A DNA stretch of 64,000 nt from Ziziphus jujuba (lineage: Eukaryota > Streptophyta > Magnoliopsida > Rosales > Rhamnaceae), in contig NC_083388.1 of NCBI RefSeq assembly GCF_031755915.1, positions 317,501 to 381,500 of the forward strand, in the 5' to 3' direction. Below, piece by piece: positions 12,325 through 22,862 of this stretch; the stretch's first letter is position 1; every line of letters begins with the position of its first letter. Made by a program: the position numbers and the translations under genes. Under the pieces are notes generated by a model. The model ran no database searches and was not told where the DNA came from. It was given only the letters and a program-made list of their open reading frames with translations.

Positions 12325-12898
12325 TGTTGGTTATGTGATTCAAAGAAGTCAAAGCTTGAGTTATTTTTTTTTCTGCATAGTTGCTGTCATCAAAACTACG
12401 TCGTTTCAACCTTATATCATTAAACAAAACTGTGAGTTTTTGGCTTGGTGGTTTAAAGAGAAGCTGGCAGTCACGTAAAGGCATTCCAAGAGTCCTAACA
12501 GCAATAGAGATATGCAGCAATAGTTCTACAACAGCAACAGTTCTGCAGCAGCAACAATTCTGCAACAACCGTTTTCTTTGGTGTTAATATAATTTAAGTT
12601 CTCTTTCTCTTTCCCTTTAAGGTTTTCTCTTTAGTATTCTCTTGGGTGAGAGTTGTGAGATGAGAAAGGTTGTAAAAGGGGATTTTGGGTCTGGTATATG
12701 GGTTTTAGGTGGAGCTTCTAAAACAAAGAAAGAGAACTAGATAAGCTGTAAAACACATTCAGTTATAGTGCATTTGAACTCCTTGTGGAGCTCCGAGGAC
12801 GTAGATTCAATCTTGAATCGAACCTCGTAAATTCTATGGTGTTTTGATCTAGTTTATTATTTAATTTCTTGAATGTTTGTGTTGCTGAAATTGTAACA
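12325..12898 (+). repeat. Copia 3' LTR
   Basis: It starts TGTTGG and ends AACA, followed by the right target duplication GACAC. It is about 97% identical to the 5' LTR by manual comparison. Confidence 0.96.
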
Positions 12899-12903
12899 GA
12901 CAC

Positions 12904-14075
12904 AACTTTCATGAATTGGTTCCATATTTGAAAGACCAAGAAAAATATACAGCAATCAAAATAATTAATATTTTATCAAATATTGGTGGATTGGTGGTTG
13001 TAGAAGAAACATAAATATAGGTCATGTGGAAAAACGTGTATATAGACATACATATTAACTCATATGGATAATAGTTTGAGGATAATATATATATAAGTAG
13101 AAAAGTATATAAATAAATTTATAATTACTTAGCTTTTTCATCTTTTGAGCTGTCATATATACTGATTGGATATTCAAGGATTCTTTTAGTTGAATTGCCG
13201 CACAAATTATCACAATTATCATTCCAAACTAGGATCGTTGTGCTTGTTTCTCAATTGATTCTTTTGAATGCAGTAATATATATAAAAGTGAAGCTGGTCA
13301 TTGATATTAATGTAATGTTCTAGGGAAACTACGAAAGAAATCTGTATGGACTAACCAATTTTTTGAGATATAAAATATAATATAATATATTATTATGCAC
13401 ACGCATGTATAACTCATGAATTAGATTCTACAAGCACGATCAACTTAGTTTTTCAAAGACTTAATTCTTTGCTTGCTTTGAATTCTGATGCCGCTAATTA
13501 ATGGCTCAGTTGTTTCACTTCACTTGCTTCGCCTTTGGTATATTGTGGTGTCAATTTGGTGGACAGGTGATATGTCACCAACGTTGATTTAGCATAGCAC
13601 GCCACTACTACATAATTCTTCACAAGAAAGAAATATACAGCATACATATAAATTGAGATCTAATGCTTCGCATAACTTTCCAAGGATTGCAAAGAAAACT
13701 TCACATGACTCATTCAGTTTTCGTCTCTTTGCACTTTTATATATAATATGCATATATTATATATAATATACACTAATAAGAGAAATTGAATTGGTATAAG
13801 CCTACCGTCCTAATATGTGAACACGAACAAGTATGAATGCTTCATGGAATGGACATATGTCCAAAATCAAAATTATTCATGCAATCATGCTCTATATAGC
13901 ACCACCTAGATTGGACAAATAAAGTTGTAAAGGACGATAATTGTGAAACCGGTATGTAAAAATCAGGATTTTCTTATCGTTTGAAGGTGTGGTACGATTT
14001 GGTTTTCAATGGCGGAATGAGATGCACCAGTAATAAAATGTGGGAAGCCTAAATCTTTTCTTATCTGGCACGCTA
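12904..14075. other. Spacer right of the copia element, nothing recognised
   Basis: AT-rich sequence with short (TA)n and ATATAATAT palindromes near 13370-13390 and 13738-13770. No coding region or RNA gene could be supported. Confidence 0.6.
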
Positions 14076-14475
14076 AATTATTGATGCAAAAATCAACAAT
14101 CACAGATGTGCATCCTTCTTTCTCGTTGATGAAGCTGTGATGCCTGCAAAATAGGATAAACTACAATAGAAGGCCTTTGGGTTACTGATGTGGTGCCAGT
14201 CAAAAACCCTTCGATGCTCAGGTCACAAGAAACCATAGGACTTACTATGAAAAACAAAGAAAAAGAAGAGAAACAGTAATAAGCATGTAAAAATTATTCC
14301 TTTGCGCATCCTTCTTCGTAATTGATGAAGTCATGACGCTTGCAAGGCCTTTGAAGGTGCTAGTGTGGTGCCAGCTCCCAAAGACCCTCCGATACTCAAT
14401 TGGATTTTCTGTAAAAAAAAACAAAAAAAAAAAAAGAAGAAGAGAAATAGTAATAGGCATTTAAAAATTATTCCT
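14076..14475. repeat. Two tandem copies of the 5.5-kb dispersed repeat
   Basis: Copy A (about 14076-14300) and copy B (about 14300-14475) share the blocks gcatccttctt, ttgatgaag, tgcaa, gtggtgccag and gatgctca/gatactca. Each ends with a purine-rich aagaagagaaa segment and aggcat.taaaaattattcctt. Copy B lacks the central aaaataggataaa part. The same family is seen once at 5530-5760. Confidence 0.65.
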
Positions 14476-15566
14476 TCCATAAATAGATTGGACCACTTTA
14501 CAATGAATATTACATATCTATAATAATATATATATAATTTATCTCAAATAAGATTTTTTTTTTTTATTAAACTAAAATCTACTATTGATGGCTATTGAAA
14601 CGCATCAAAGATTAGGATTTAAAATTTAAAAATGGATTAAATATGGATTTTTAGTGACATACTAAAAACGTTTTTAAGAAAAATAAACTCTACAAAGATT
14701 GATGATTAATAAATATAATTTTAAATTTCAGTTCTTAATATAATCTAAAAATAAAAATAAAAATCTCATATTAGTCTACATATTAAAAATTTTATTTGAA
14801 TATTACTATATATATATATATATATATGTATTATTACTTACTCTACACCAATTTTTAAATTAGGTATTTTTTATCTCTTTGTCCCTAATCATGCCAATGA
14901 AACTTGTAACAAACTTATAATCTCATTCAGTACTGAAACATGAGTTTTTTAGGAAAATTTTTGAATACTAGTAAACTTAACAAATTTAGTAGCTAGAGTT
15001 TACCTTTGTTTAGTCAATTAAAAATCGGCAAAATGCATCTCTATTGGGATATACACAAGAAGGAAAAAGTAAAAAGAAAAAAAAGAAAGAAAAGTTTATA
15101 ATAGCTGATAAACTAATTAAAGTCTCTGCCAATTGCAGAACGTGTTCAATTAACTTGTAATTAAAATAATTGGAGGAGAAATGGAGGAAAATTACGAGAT
15201 GGAAATTAAGTGGAACAAAAAAAGCTAGCTTCGCATATTTATTAAGCAACCTTAAAAAAAAAAAATAATCGCAAGCAAATAAATAAAAAATGGCCACAAT
15301 TAGCCTAATTGTAATATTCCATAAAAGCAATTCAAAGGCTGACAACAATATTAATATTAAACAAATCAAGTAAAGCAGATACAATGCTTTATATTATTAC
15401 TATTTATACCCTTTCAAAGACGAAGAACAATTATTCATCAAAACAAAGGAAATAAAAAAAAAATGCAGAAAAGAAAAAAATCACAGGGGAGTAGTGGAAA
15501 ACAAAGATATTAATTAATTAGTGATGGATATATAATAATGTGGTAGTAGAGGCAGGGGCAGGTTGA
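14476..15566. other. 3' flank of the germin-like gene and AT-rich spacer
   Basis: No gene recognised. A (TA)n array lies at about 14807-14827, and the right end holds the A-rich 3' region of the germin-like gene, read leftwards. Confidence 0.55.
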
Positions 15567-16184
15567 TCAGGGCTTGGGAGCAAGACCAGCCTTGAGCTTT
15601 TGAATGGTGGCAACATCAATCTTGAAAGAAATAGCCAAGACCTGGTCATCAATCCCAGTAGCAAAAAGAGTGGTCGGAAGAGACACAGTGCCAGCATTTG
15701 CACTTCCAAATGCAGATATGGCGAGAGCGGGTTTCTGAGGATCAGCATTGTACTGGAAGTGAGCGAGGCCCTTTGGGAACACAAACACATCTCCGGCTTG
15801 CAAGGTCTGGGTGAAAAGCTTGTTGGTGGTGTCCACAAAACCCACTTGAAGTGCTCCATTAGCAAGGAATAGCAGCTCCGCGGAGCGAGGATGTGTGTGG
15901 GGAGGGTTTGTAGTACCCGCTGGGTACTCAAGGACTGCGTAGGATACGCTCTGGCCATTAAGGGCTGGGAACTCCGCCAACCCTGCTTTGTGGACCTTGA
16001 ACTCCTTTGCTGGTTCTGCTCCGATCACAGCACGCAACCCTGTATATGTGAAGAAGCTTCCGTCTACTGTGGTAACGTTTGGGGGCACTATGAAGTCCGT
16101 CAGGATGTTGGGATCTCCCGCCTTTGCTGTCCCTGCAATGCCCACCCACAAAATTACGACAACAAACGCTTTCAGGAGGGCCAT
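15567..16184 (-). CDS. Germin-like protein, subfamily 9-like
   Basis: A secreted cupin of 205 residues in a single exon. Germin-like proteins are apoplastic manganese-binding hexamers, some with superoxide dismutase or oxalate oxidase activity; activity here cannot be read from sequence. Residues 1-22 form a signal peptide. Cupin motif 1 carries metal ligands His96, His98 and Glu103 (HTHPRSAE), and motif 2 carries His142 (GDVFVFPKGLAHF). The N-terminal Cys pair of true germins is missing, as in the GLP9-type group. Length is normal for the family. The ATG at 16184 starts directly at the signal peptide. A decayed paralogue lies 3.5 kb away on the same strand, indicating tandem duplication. Confidence 0.95.
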   Translation of the reverse strand: MALLKAFVVVILWVGIAGTAKAGDPNILTDFIVPPNVTTVDGSFFTYTGLRAVIGAEPAKEFKVHKAGLAEFPALNGQSVSYAVLEYPAGTTNPPHTHPRSAELLFLANGALQVGFVDTTNKLFTQTLQAGDVFVFPKGLAHFQYNADPQKPALAISAFGSANAGTVSLPTTLFATGIDDQVLAISFKIDVATIQKLKAGLAPKP

Positions 16185-16292
16185 GTTGATGTTGGTTTTC
16201 TTCTGTTTATATTATTATTAAGTACTAGGCCAAGTGGTACGTAGCTTCTACTGTGTTGTTTGAGGTGGGTTTTTGGGGTTGTAGACTTGGAG

Positions 16293-16302
16293 ATTTATAT
16301 AG
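16293..16302 (-). promoter_or_regulatory. Probable TATA box of the germin-like gene
   Basis: Read on the minus strand the sequence is CTATATAAAT, about 110 nt upstream of the ATG. That spacing suits a TATA box plus a short 5' leader. Confidence 0.6.
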
Positions 16303-16343
16303 CTTGCATTTGCTACGCGTTTGGATAAGGGCAAATGACTTAG

Positions 16344-16347
<4 letters not shown>

Positions 16348-16379
<32 letters not shown>
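16348..16379. repeat. (TA)n microsatellite
   Basis: About 15-16 uninterrupted TA units lie just upstream of the germin-like promoter. Confidence 0.97.
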
Positions 16380-16387
<8 letters not shown>

Positions 16388-18102
16388 TTACATCTATATA
16401 ATTTAATTTGTATTGTTTTGTGCAGGCCTATATTGGTATGTAGTGAAATAGGAATGGAAATAACAATGTATGCCATTGTTTTTTGTATTAAGGAATTGTC
16501 TGCTAAAACGTATTATTAAACACCAAGAAATATATGTTTAGATCATTATTGTTATTTTTATCAGTATATATATAATATAAACTATGTGTGTTATATTAGT
16601 TTTTAGTTATGAAAATATGTTAACCGTAATGATTTCGATCATTTCCTTTTTTGGAGAATATTCGAACATACCAATCATTGGGCAATGAGATTTTGTAATC
16701 TAATTGTTGGTTTTTGCATGGGAGATATAAAATTATAAATATTATAATAAAACCAGCTAGCTCTAGCTCTAGCTCTTAGAATGACTCAGAGATGAATTAA
16801 TTGAAAAAAGGAAGCAGGATCAGATTGATGATGATATATATGAATCAAATAGAGTAAAATCATCATTTGTCTTGGTACATTGTTTCGATCGACGGCCAGG
16901 GACCAATTAGTCATGAATATTCCCTCTTTCAGGCGAGAAGGTTCAAACTGATTAATTATATATCTTATTATATATATTATATTTAAATAATGGACGAAGC
17001 ATGGGGATGAACCAAATAATCACGCGTAATTCTGATGAAAGGAGATCGAATATCCATAATATTTAATTATATTTTTATTAATATTATATAAATTCAAACG
17101 AAAATCCCTAAAGTATACATTGGAAACTTTAGTAATATAGATTGTTTGGGCGGTACCTGCTAAGTGCAAGCTGGTTTCAGCTGTTTTCCTATCTCAATAA
17201 TTCTCATTAATTTAGTGGAACACTTTAATTGCTCTTTGCACGCAACAATTATAATAACCTACAAGGCACAAGCTGCCCACCTAGCTTTGTTAATTGTGGT
17301 CATCCAAACGCCTTAATATTCTACTTTAATATACAAAAATGTATATTTTCCACAACAAGCATACCGAAAAAAAAAAAAAAAAAAAAAAAAAGAAGCGAGA
17401 GAGAGAAGGGATTGCCCAAAAAGTTTGAATATTTATCTAATAATGACATCGATTAATTGATAATGAGTAGCACGCATGTTAACTCATTTCGTATTAAGAA
17501 GATCATACATTAACATCACACAAAAACAATAATTATTTCGGGATGTTACTAACCGTGGAGATGAGATTACCTTATCCATTTTGTTAGTTTCCTTACACAA
17601 TTTTTCTTTTTTTTTTTTTTTTTTTGGGTTAATTGAATTAGGTATTGTTTGGTACAGTTTTTAAAAAGTTGTTTTTGACTTTTAAAGCTTAAATGCTGAT
17701 GCATTTAGATAATTTCTTACAAATGCTTTGTATCTTAAAATAATTAATTTTTAATTAAAAATTAATAAAGAATAGCTTTTTAAAACAGTAATTCTATATT
17801 TACTAAAATTTTGGTAAATAATATCATGAAATTATGCAATTAGTTTTTCTTTCTATGATTGTAAGACATGAATAATCTATTATAACCACTTATATATTGT
17901 CATGTCATTGTTTATCAAAATCTTAGTAAATAAATTTAATAAAGATAGTGTTGCTCTTTTCAAAAAGTACTTTTGAAAAAAATAAACATAGAAACAAAAA
18001 CTATGCTGAATAAGGTCTTAAATATATCTATGTCAAAATATATGTATATATACATATATACACATATATATTTATTTTGAGATAGAGCTAGCCTTAGAGT
18101 AT

Positions 18103-18133
<31 letters not shown>

Positions 18134-19639
18134 ATGCATGTACAACAATTTATATATATTGCTTGTACTTCTTATTTATCAAATGATATGTGTTGAAATA
18201 TTATTAATTATGATATGGATAAGTGAAATAAAAAAAAATTAATTAAATATTACCACATCATGTTTGATAAATAAATTTAATAAACTTTTGATAATTTTAA
18301 TATTATTATTTTTTTAATTGATTAATGAAAATAATGATCCCTCTTTTTAGCAAATAACCATATTTATTAATCTATCAAGTTTAAGATACAAGGATTGATT
18401 ATTTAATGAACATAATATTGATGCTTACCTCATGCTTTCCATAACAGATCTAGTACTTTTTTCTTTTTATTTTATCTTGATTACATTCATTCTCTATTTT
18501 TATTTTTTCTCTCTTAGTTTTTTCTATTTCGTATCTCAATCACTCAATGACATATTTGATTCAGTAATCAAACAAGAAAATCGTTCAATGATTTATGCAA
18601 TTTTCATTGCATAGTTGATTATGTTTCATTAATTAATTGCAACAACGAAACGCATGTGCTCTGTTATTGCTTGGTCTTGACCACAAAAGACAAAATCGTT
18701 AATTGCTCGCTGATTATATTATTACATACAAATGATGTTTTTGGTTATGGATCTAGTAGTCACCTACTCCCTTGATTTTCACAAATAATCAAACAATTCG
18801 ATTTATAACAGATGTATTTTTCATTTCCTATATAATAAATCTTATATTGCAGTAGTCAATGTACGTTGACTTCAACTAATTTTCAACTTTGCATAATCAA
18901 ACTTTCCAAACAGAAGCCAACAATAGCCCAGTTTCTCAAATTTTCCTATGAGAGATCTGGACGCATGCAGCATTGTCATTTGTGTGTGAAAGAACGCCCT
19001 CCGTCGGTAGAATCAAGCAGCTTTAACAGTTTGCTAATGTTGTATAGGCCAATGATATTTTTAAGGGTAAATAATACTTCGTAAAAAAAAAAATAAATAA
19101 ATAACAATAATAATAATAACTTTCATGCATTGAGCTAGCTTTGGACAGTTGAACTATATTTTCTTAACAAACTATCACAATTTATAGTTTTTTTATTCTT
19201 ATTTTATTTTATTTTTGCATATGTATATCTGCATGTGCAATGTATATGATTAATTTTGCAAAATTAATTATTTAAAATTTTATAGTTCAACTAAATTATA
19301 AGAGACGCCGGGGGACAACGTGAGTGGTTTCTTAAGTTGTATGAATATTACTATTTATAACATATATTTAATGTTCTGCCTATTATATTTAAAGTTTCAT
19401 CTATTAAATAACAAATATTTTAAATTCCAAGTAATTAATATGTTTATTTTTTTTTCAATTTATTATTATTAGCAAGCATAAATAATATGACTGACTTAAC
19501 AAAGACAAAGGAGTAATTATTCTTCAAGCAAATTAAGGAAAAAGGTAACAAAAAGAAAAAGGAAAAAAATTAAAATCAGGAGCTAATTAGGGAGTAAAAA
19601 GAACAAAGATATCAATGATATAATATCAATTGTTGCAGG
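16380..19639. other. Spacer between the germin-like gene and its pseudogene
   Basis: No gene recognised. It holds an A homopolymer near 17369-17391, a T homopolymer near 17607-17625, (TA)n near 18108-18135, and a candidate short inverted-repeat element at 17641-18020. Small open frames here are low-complexity A/T-rich sequence. Confidence 0.55.
17641..18020. mobile_element. Candidate MITE-like element with imperfect inverted ends
   Basis: The left end ggtattgtttggtacag and the reverse complement of the right end (agaccttattcagcatag) align with mostly transition differences, and both continue into a T-rich stretch. No coding capacity is seen and no clear target duplication was found, so this is tentative. 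Confidence 0.3.
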
Positions 19640-20100
19640 CTGGAATAGATCAGGGCTTGGGACTAAGATCGGCCTTGAGAACTTGAATGTGGTGGCAAGA
19701 TGGGTTTTGAAAGAAATAGCCAAAACATTGTCATCAATCCCAGAAGTAATTGAATGAAAATTAAGAGTGTTTGGAAGAGACACAGTGCAAAAGCATTTGC
19801 AATCCCAAAAGCAGAAATTGCCAAAGCAGGTTGTTGTGGATAAGCAATATTATGCTGGAAGTGAACACTACTTTGGAAACACAAAAACATATATCCTGCT
19901 TGCAGAGTTTTGGTGAAGAGAGCTAATTGGTGGTGTCCACGACACCTACTTGAAGGGTTCCATGAGCAAGGATAAGCTGCTCAGCGGAACGAGGATGTAT
20001 TTGTGGCGATGGTTTGGGTATTGAAGGATGGGGGCAGGCAACTCCTCCAAGCTTGCTTGCTTTCTTTGGAGACCTTGAAGCTCGAAGGCGGTTGCGACTT
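19640..20100 (-). pseudogene. Germin-like protein pseudogene
   Basis: Three frame-broken pieces match the neighbouring germin-like gene in order: a segment with IHPRSAEQLILAHGTLQVG and VVDTTN, then QPALAISAFGIANAF, then SGIDDNVLAISFKTHLAT. The signal peptide and N-terminal third are absent. At least two frameshifts separate the pieces, and the first metal-ligand His of HxHPRSAE is replaced by Gln. It is a truncated tandem copy of the 15.6-kb gene, on the same strand. Expression as a functional cupin is very unlikely. Confidence 0.88.
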
Positions 20101-20368
20101 GCCATATATATCATCCAACCGATACTTACTGATTTAATTTAATTTAATTTTTGGATGGACATTGGTTTGCATGGGAGCCGGTCATATTGTACGGGATTTT
20201 CATACAAGGTCTAATCCAATAACTTTTTAGGTAATGAAGCATATCATTTCTTTCTTAATTTGCAGGTTTAAGCTAGCTAGGGAAATATTAAATGAAATAC
20301 AATGCAATTCTCTGTTCCATATATCTATGGTTGTACTTGTTTGTTGAGTCCAGAGGGTTTGGTTTTGT

Positions 20369-20492
20369 AATCACAACTTCAAAAAGTGTGCATATAATCT
20401 ATTTGCATATACTTAATAGATTACATTTAATCACAACTTCAAAAGTGTACAAATGTTTTACATTTAATCATAACTTTAAAAGTGTACAAATG
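20369..20492. repeat. Three-copy short tandem repeat
   Basis: The core aatcacaacttcaaaa(a)gtgt recurs at about 20369, 20429 and 20466. The last two copies are 37 nt apart and share acattt before and acaaatg after the core. Confidence 0.85.
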
Positions 20493-21082
20493 CTTTCTAA
20501 TAAAATTCTACACCAACTACATTTATGTTTCCAAAAAAAAAAAAAAAAATTATGTGCATATATTAATTTATTATATATTACTACTTATACCCAAAATTAG
20601 TACTAGTCTTAGTTACGCCCTTCTTTCCATGTATTTATATATACATATATGTTGAATTGGATACATTCTCAACTTAATCAATCTCGAAATTAAGCTTTCA
20701 AGTCCATTTCTAATTCTACAAGTGAAAGTTTAGTGTTTTGGAGATAAATATTGGATGAAAAAGAAAATTAAAAAAATTATATAAAGTTGCGATTCCTCTT
20801 TCATTACATGTATTTTTGGAGTTGATTAATATTCAAAATCATTAATGACAAGCGATAAGCTTTTTCATTGCGTGTCACCAGATTGTTGGACGATATTGCC
20901 ATTAGAATCAAACATTGCAAAGTCAACTTTCAATTTATTGTAATTTTACTTTTCCTAACGGTGGTTAATATGTCTTTTTCGTACTTTACTCTTACTATTA
21001 ATGGTTTGAAATATAGTTTAATTGGTTGAGTTTAAACCTTGTAATTTTATAAATTTGCAATTTAGTATCTTTTTTAATTTAA

Positions 21083-21126
<44 letters not shown>

Positions 21127-22795
21127 AATTTAAAGCATCTGATTAACCATTGTTTCTCAAAAATTCTGATTAGCCTAAGGTACGATAAATTAAAATTTGA
21201 AGATTTTGGTTGCAATGTTTTAAATTTAAACGTTCAAAATGCAATTTTTTTTTTTGTTTTTCCAAATCAGTAGGTATTAAACTACAATCTTTATTTTCTA
21301 AACATAATAAAGAGATAAAGATAAAATTTCAGACTTAGATAAACATTATTCGATATGGCATGCTGTTATTAGAAATCTCCGATCTTATAATATTACTATC
21401 GTAGAGGATAGGATTGACAAAGTTGTATGCTAATTTATATTGACTCACGTCGTAAGTCTTAAGTCGTATCGTACTAAAATTTCTAAGTGTGGCTGTGTTT
21501 GGCAAGCGGGTTTATTAAATGCTTAAGTGGTGTTTGGTGATGTCTATCCCACAGTGGCAAATCAGGGCTACCAACGCTTGAGGAGAGGAGGTATGGTTAA
21601 ACAACATTTCTTTCCACTAATTAATATTTCAACATTAATATCCAATCCAACCATCTTCTCATGCCTCCTCAGTGCAATCTCGCCGGAAGCAACTATTCCT
21701 CCGCCCGCCAATAATCAAAAGTCGCCACAACCAATCCTTTTTCTTGTTTTTCTTCTTGCTTTAATCATAGTGAATAGACTTCTGTACAAGCATCTATATC
21801 TTGTCTCTTCTCCATTTTAATAAATTCCTTTAATTTTTAATTTGGATGGAAATTACAAGTCTAAGAACATCCCAAAAGTGATTTTTAAATGTATCATATT
21901 TTTTATTTTAAAAAGATAATAATTTAAAAAAAAAATTCTATGAATTTTTTATTTTAATTTTTTGATTTAAAAAATTAATTTAACTTTGTAGAAAATCAAA
22001 ACTATTTTTTATTTTAATATTATATAAATTTAATTAAACATAGCATATATTTCTATACTATTATAATAATATTTAAAAAATAAATAATTTATATATAAAA
22101 AAAAAACTATACATAAAATAAAAAATATTTATATAAAAATAAAAAATTTTATTAGAAAATATTTTTAAATTTTATTAGTTATTTAAAAAATATTTTTTAT
22201 TATAAAAAATATATATATTTTTTATTTTAAATAATACGGATAATTAGGAAGTTATTTGTGGCTAATAATTTAGCTTTTAAATTTTTATGGATTATTAATT
22301 TATGAACTTTTTTAAAATAAAGATAATCATTCTAATGCGAGTACTCTCACCAAACATATATACAGTATTTTTATTAAAAAAACACAGATTTCACACACAC
22401 ATATACACATATACAGTATTTATTTACTATTGGAGAAAGTAGCATACCCACCACAGTGCTATATATATATGTATATGTATATGCATATAGTATAAGTATA
22501 ATTATTATTTTCTGTTATAAATATTTTTAGTTAATGTTTTGAAGCATCTTATTCTGATTCCTTGCCGTATCATTTTCCTTATAGATAATAATAAGTATGT
22601 GAGGTAAATAATATTTTCTATTAGTAATAAATTTCTTCGGTCTTACGCAGATTTGATTCTTGTGGGTTTGTTTGTATGTTTGGTGGTGTCTCTCTTTCAC
22701 TCATCATATTAAGCAAAGCAGAGCCCATGCAGATCGCAACCAACCAAGCAGAGCAACCAACTGGAAATTGACATTTCCATTCGATTTCAGAGATA

Positions 22796-22831
<36 letters not shown>

Positions 22832-22862
22832 GACAGTCGGGAAAGGAGAGAAATTGAGAAAA
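20493..22862. other. Spacer and promoter/leader of the UDP-GlcNAc diphosphorylase gene
   Basis: No gene recognised. It holds an A run near 20534-20550, (TA)n at 21085-21122, and a strongly A/T-biased stretch at 21880-22330. A pure A tract of about 30 bases (22798-22829) ends 33 nt upstream of the diphosphorylase ATG, so it probably lies in the 5' leader. Confidence 0.6.

Larger units (their letters stand above)
7471..12898 (+). mobile_element. Complete but inactive Ty1/copia LTR retrotransposon
   Basis: The 5,428-bp element has two LTRs of 573 and 574 bp and a 5-bp target duplication GACAC at 7466-7470 and 12899-12903. It also has an initiator-Met-tRNA primer site after the 5' LTR, a purine tract before the 3' LTR, and the order gag, protease, integrase, reverse transcriptase, RNase H. 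That order defines the copia superfamily, and the motifs resemble the TNT1/Tork group. The LTRs differ at about 18 substitutions plus one indel (about 3%). Six in-frame stops, two frameshifts and a protease active-site change make it non-autonomous. It sits between the glucanase and germin-like genes and touches no gene. Confidence 0.96.

Noticed and set aside
21527..21820. 97-codon open frame upstream of the diphosphorylase gene
   Set aside because: No recognisable domain, no splice partners, and ordinary AT-rich surroundings; it looks like a chance frame.
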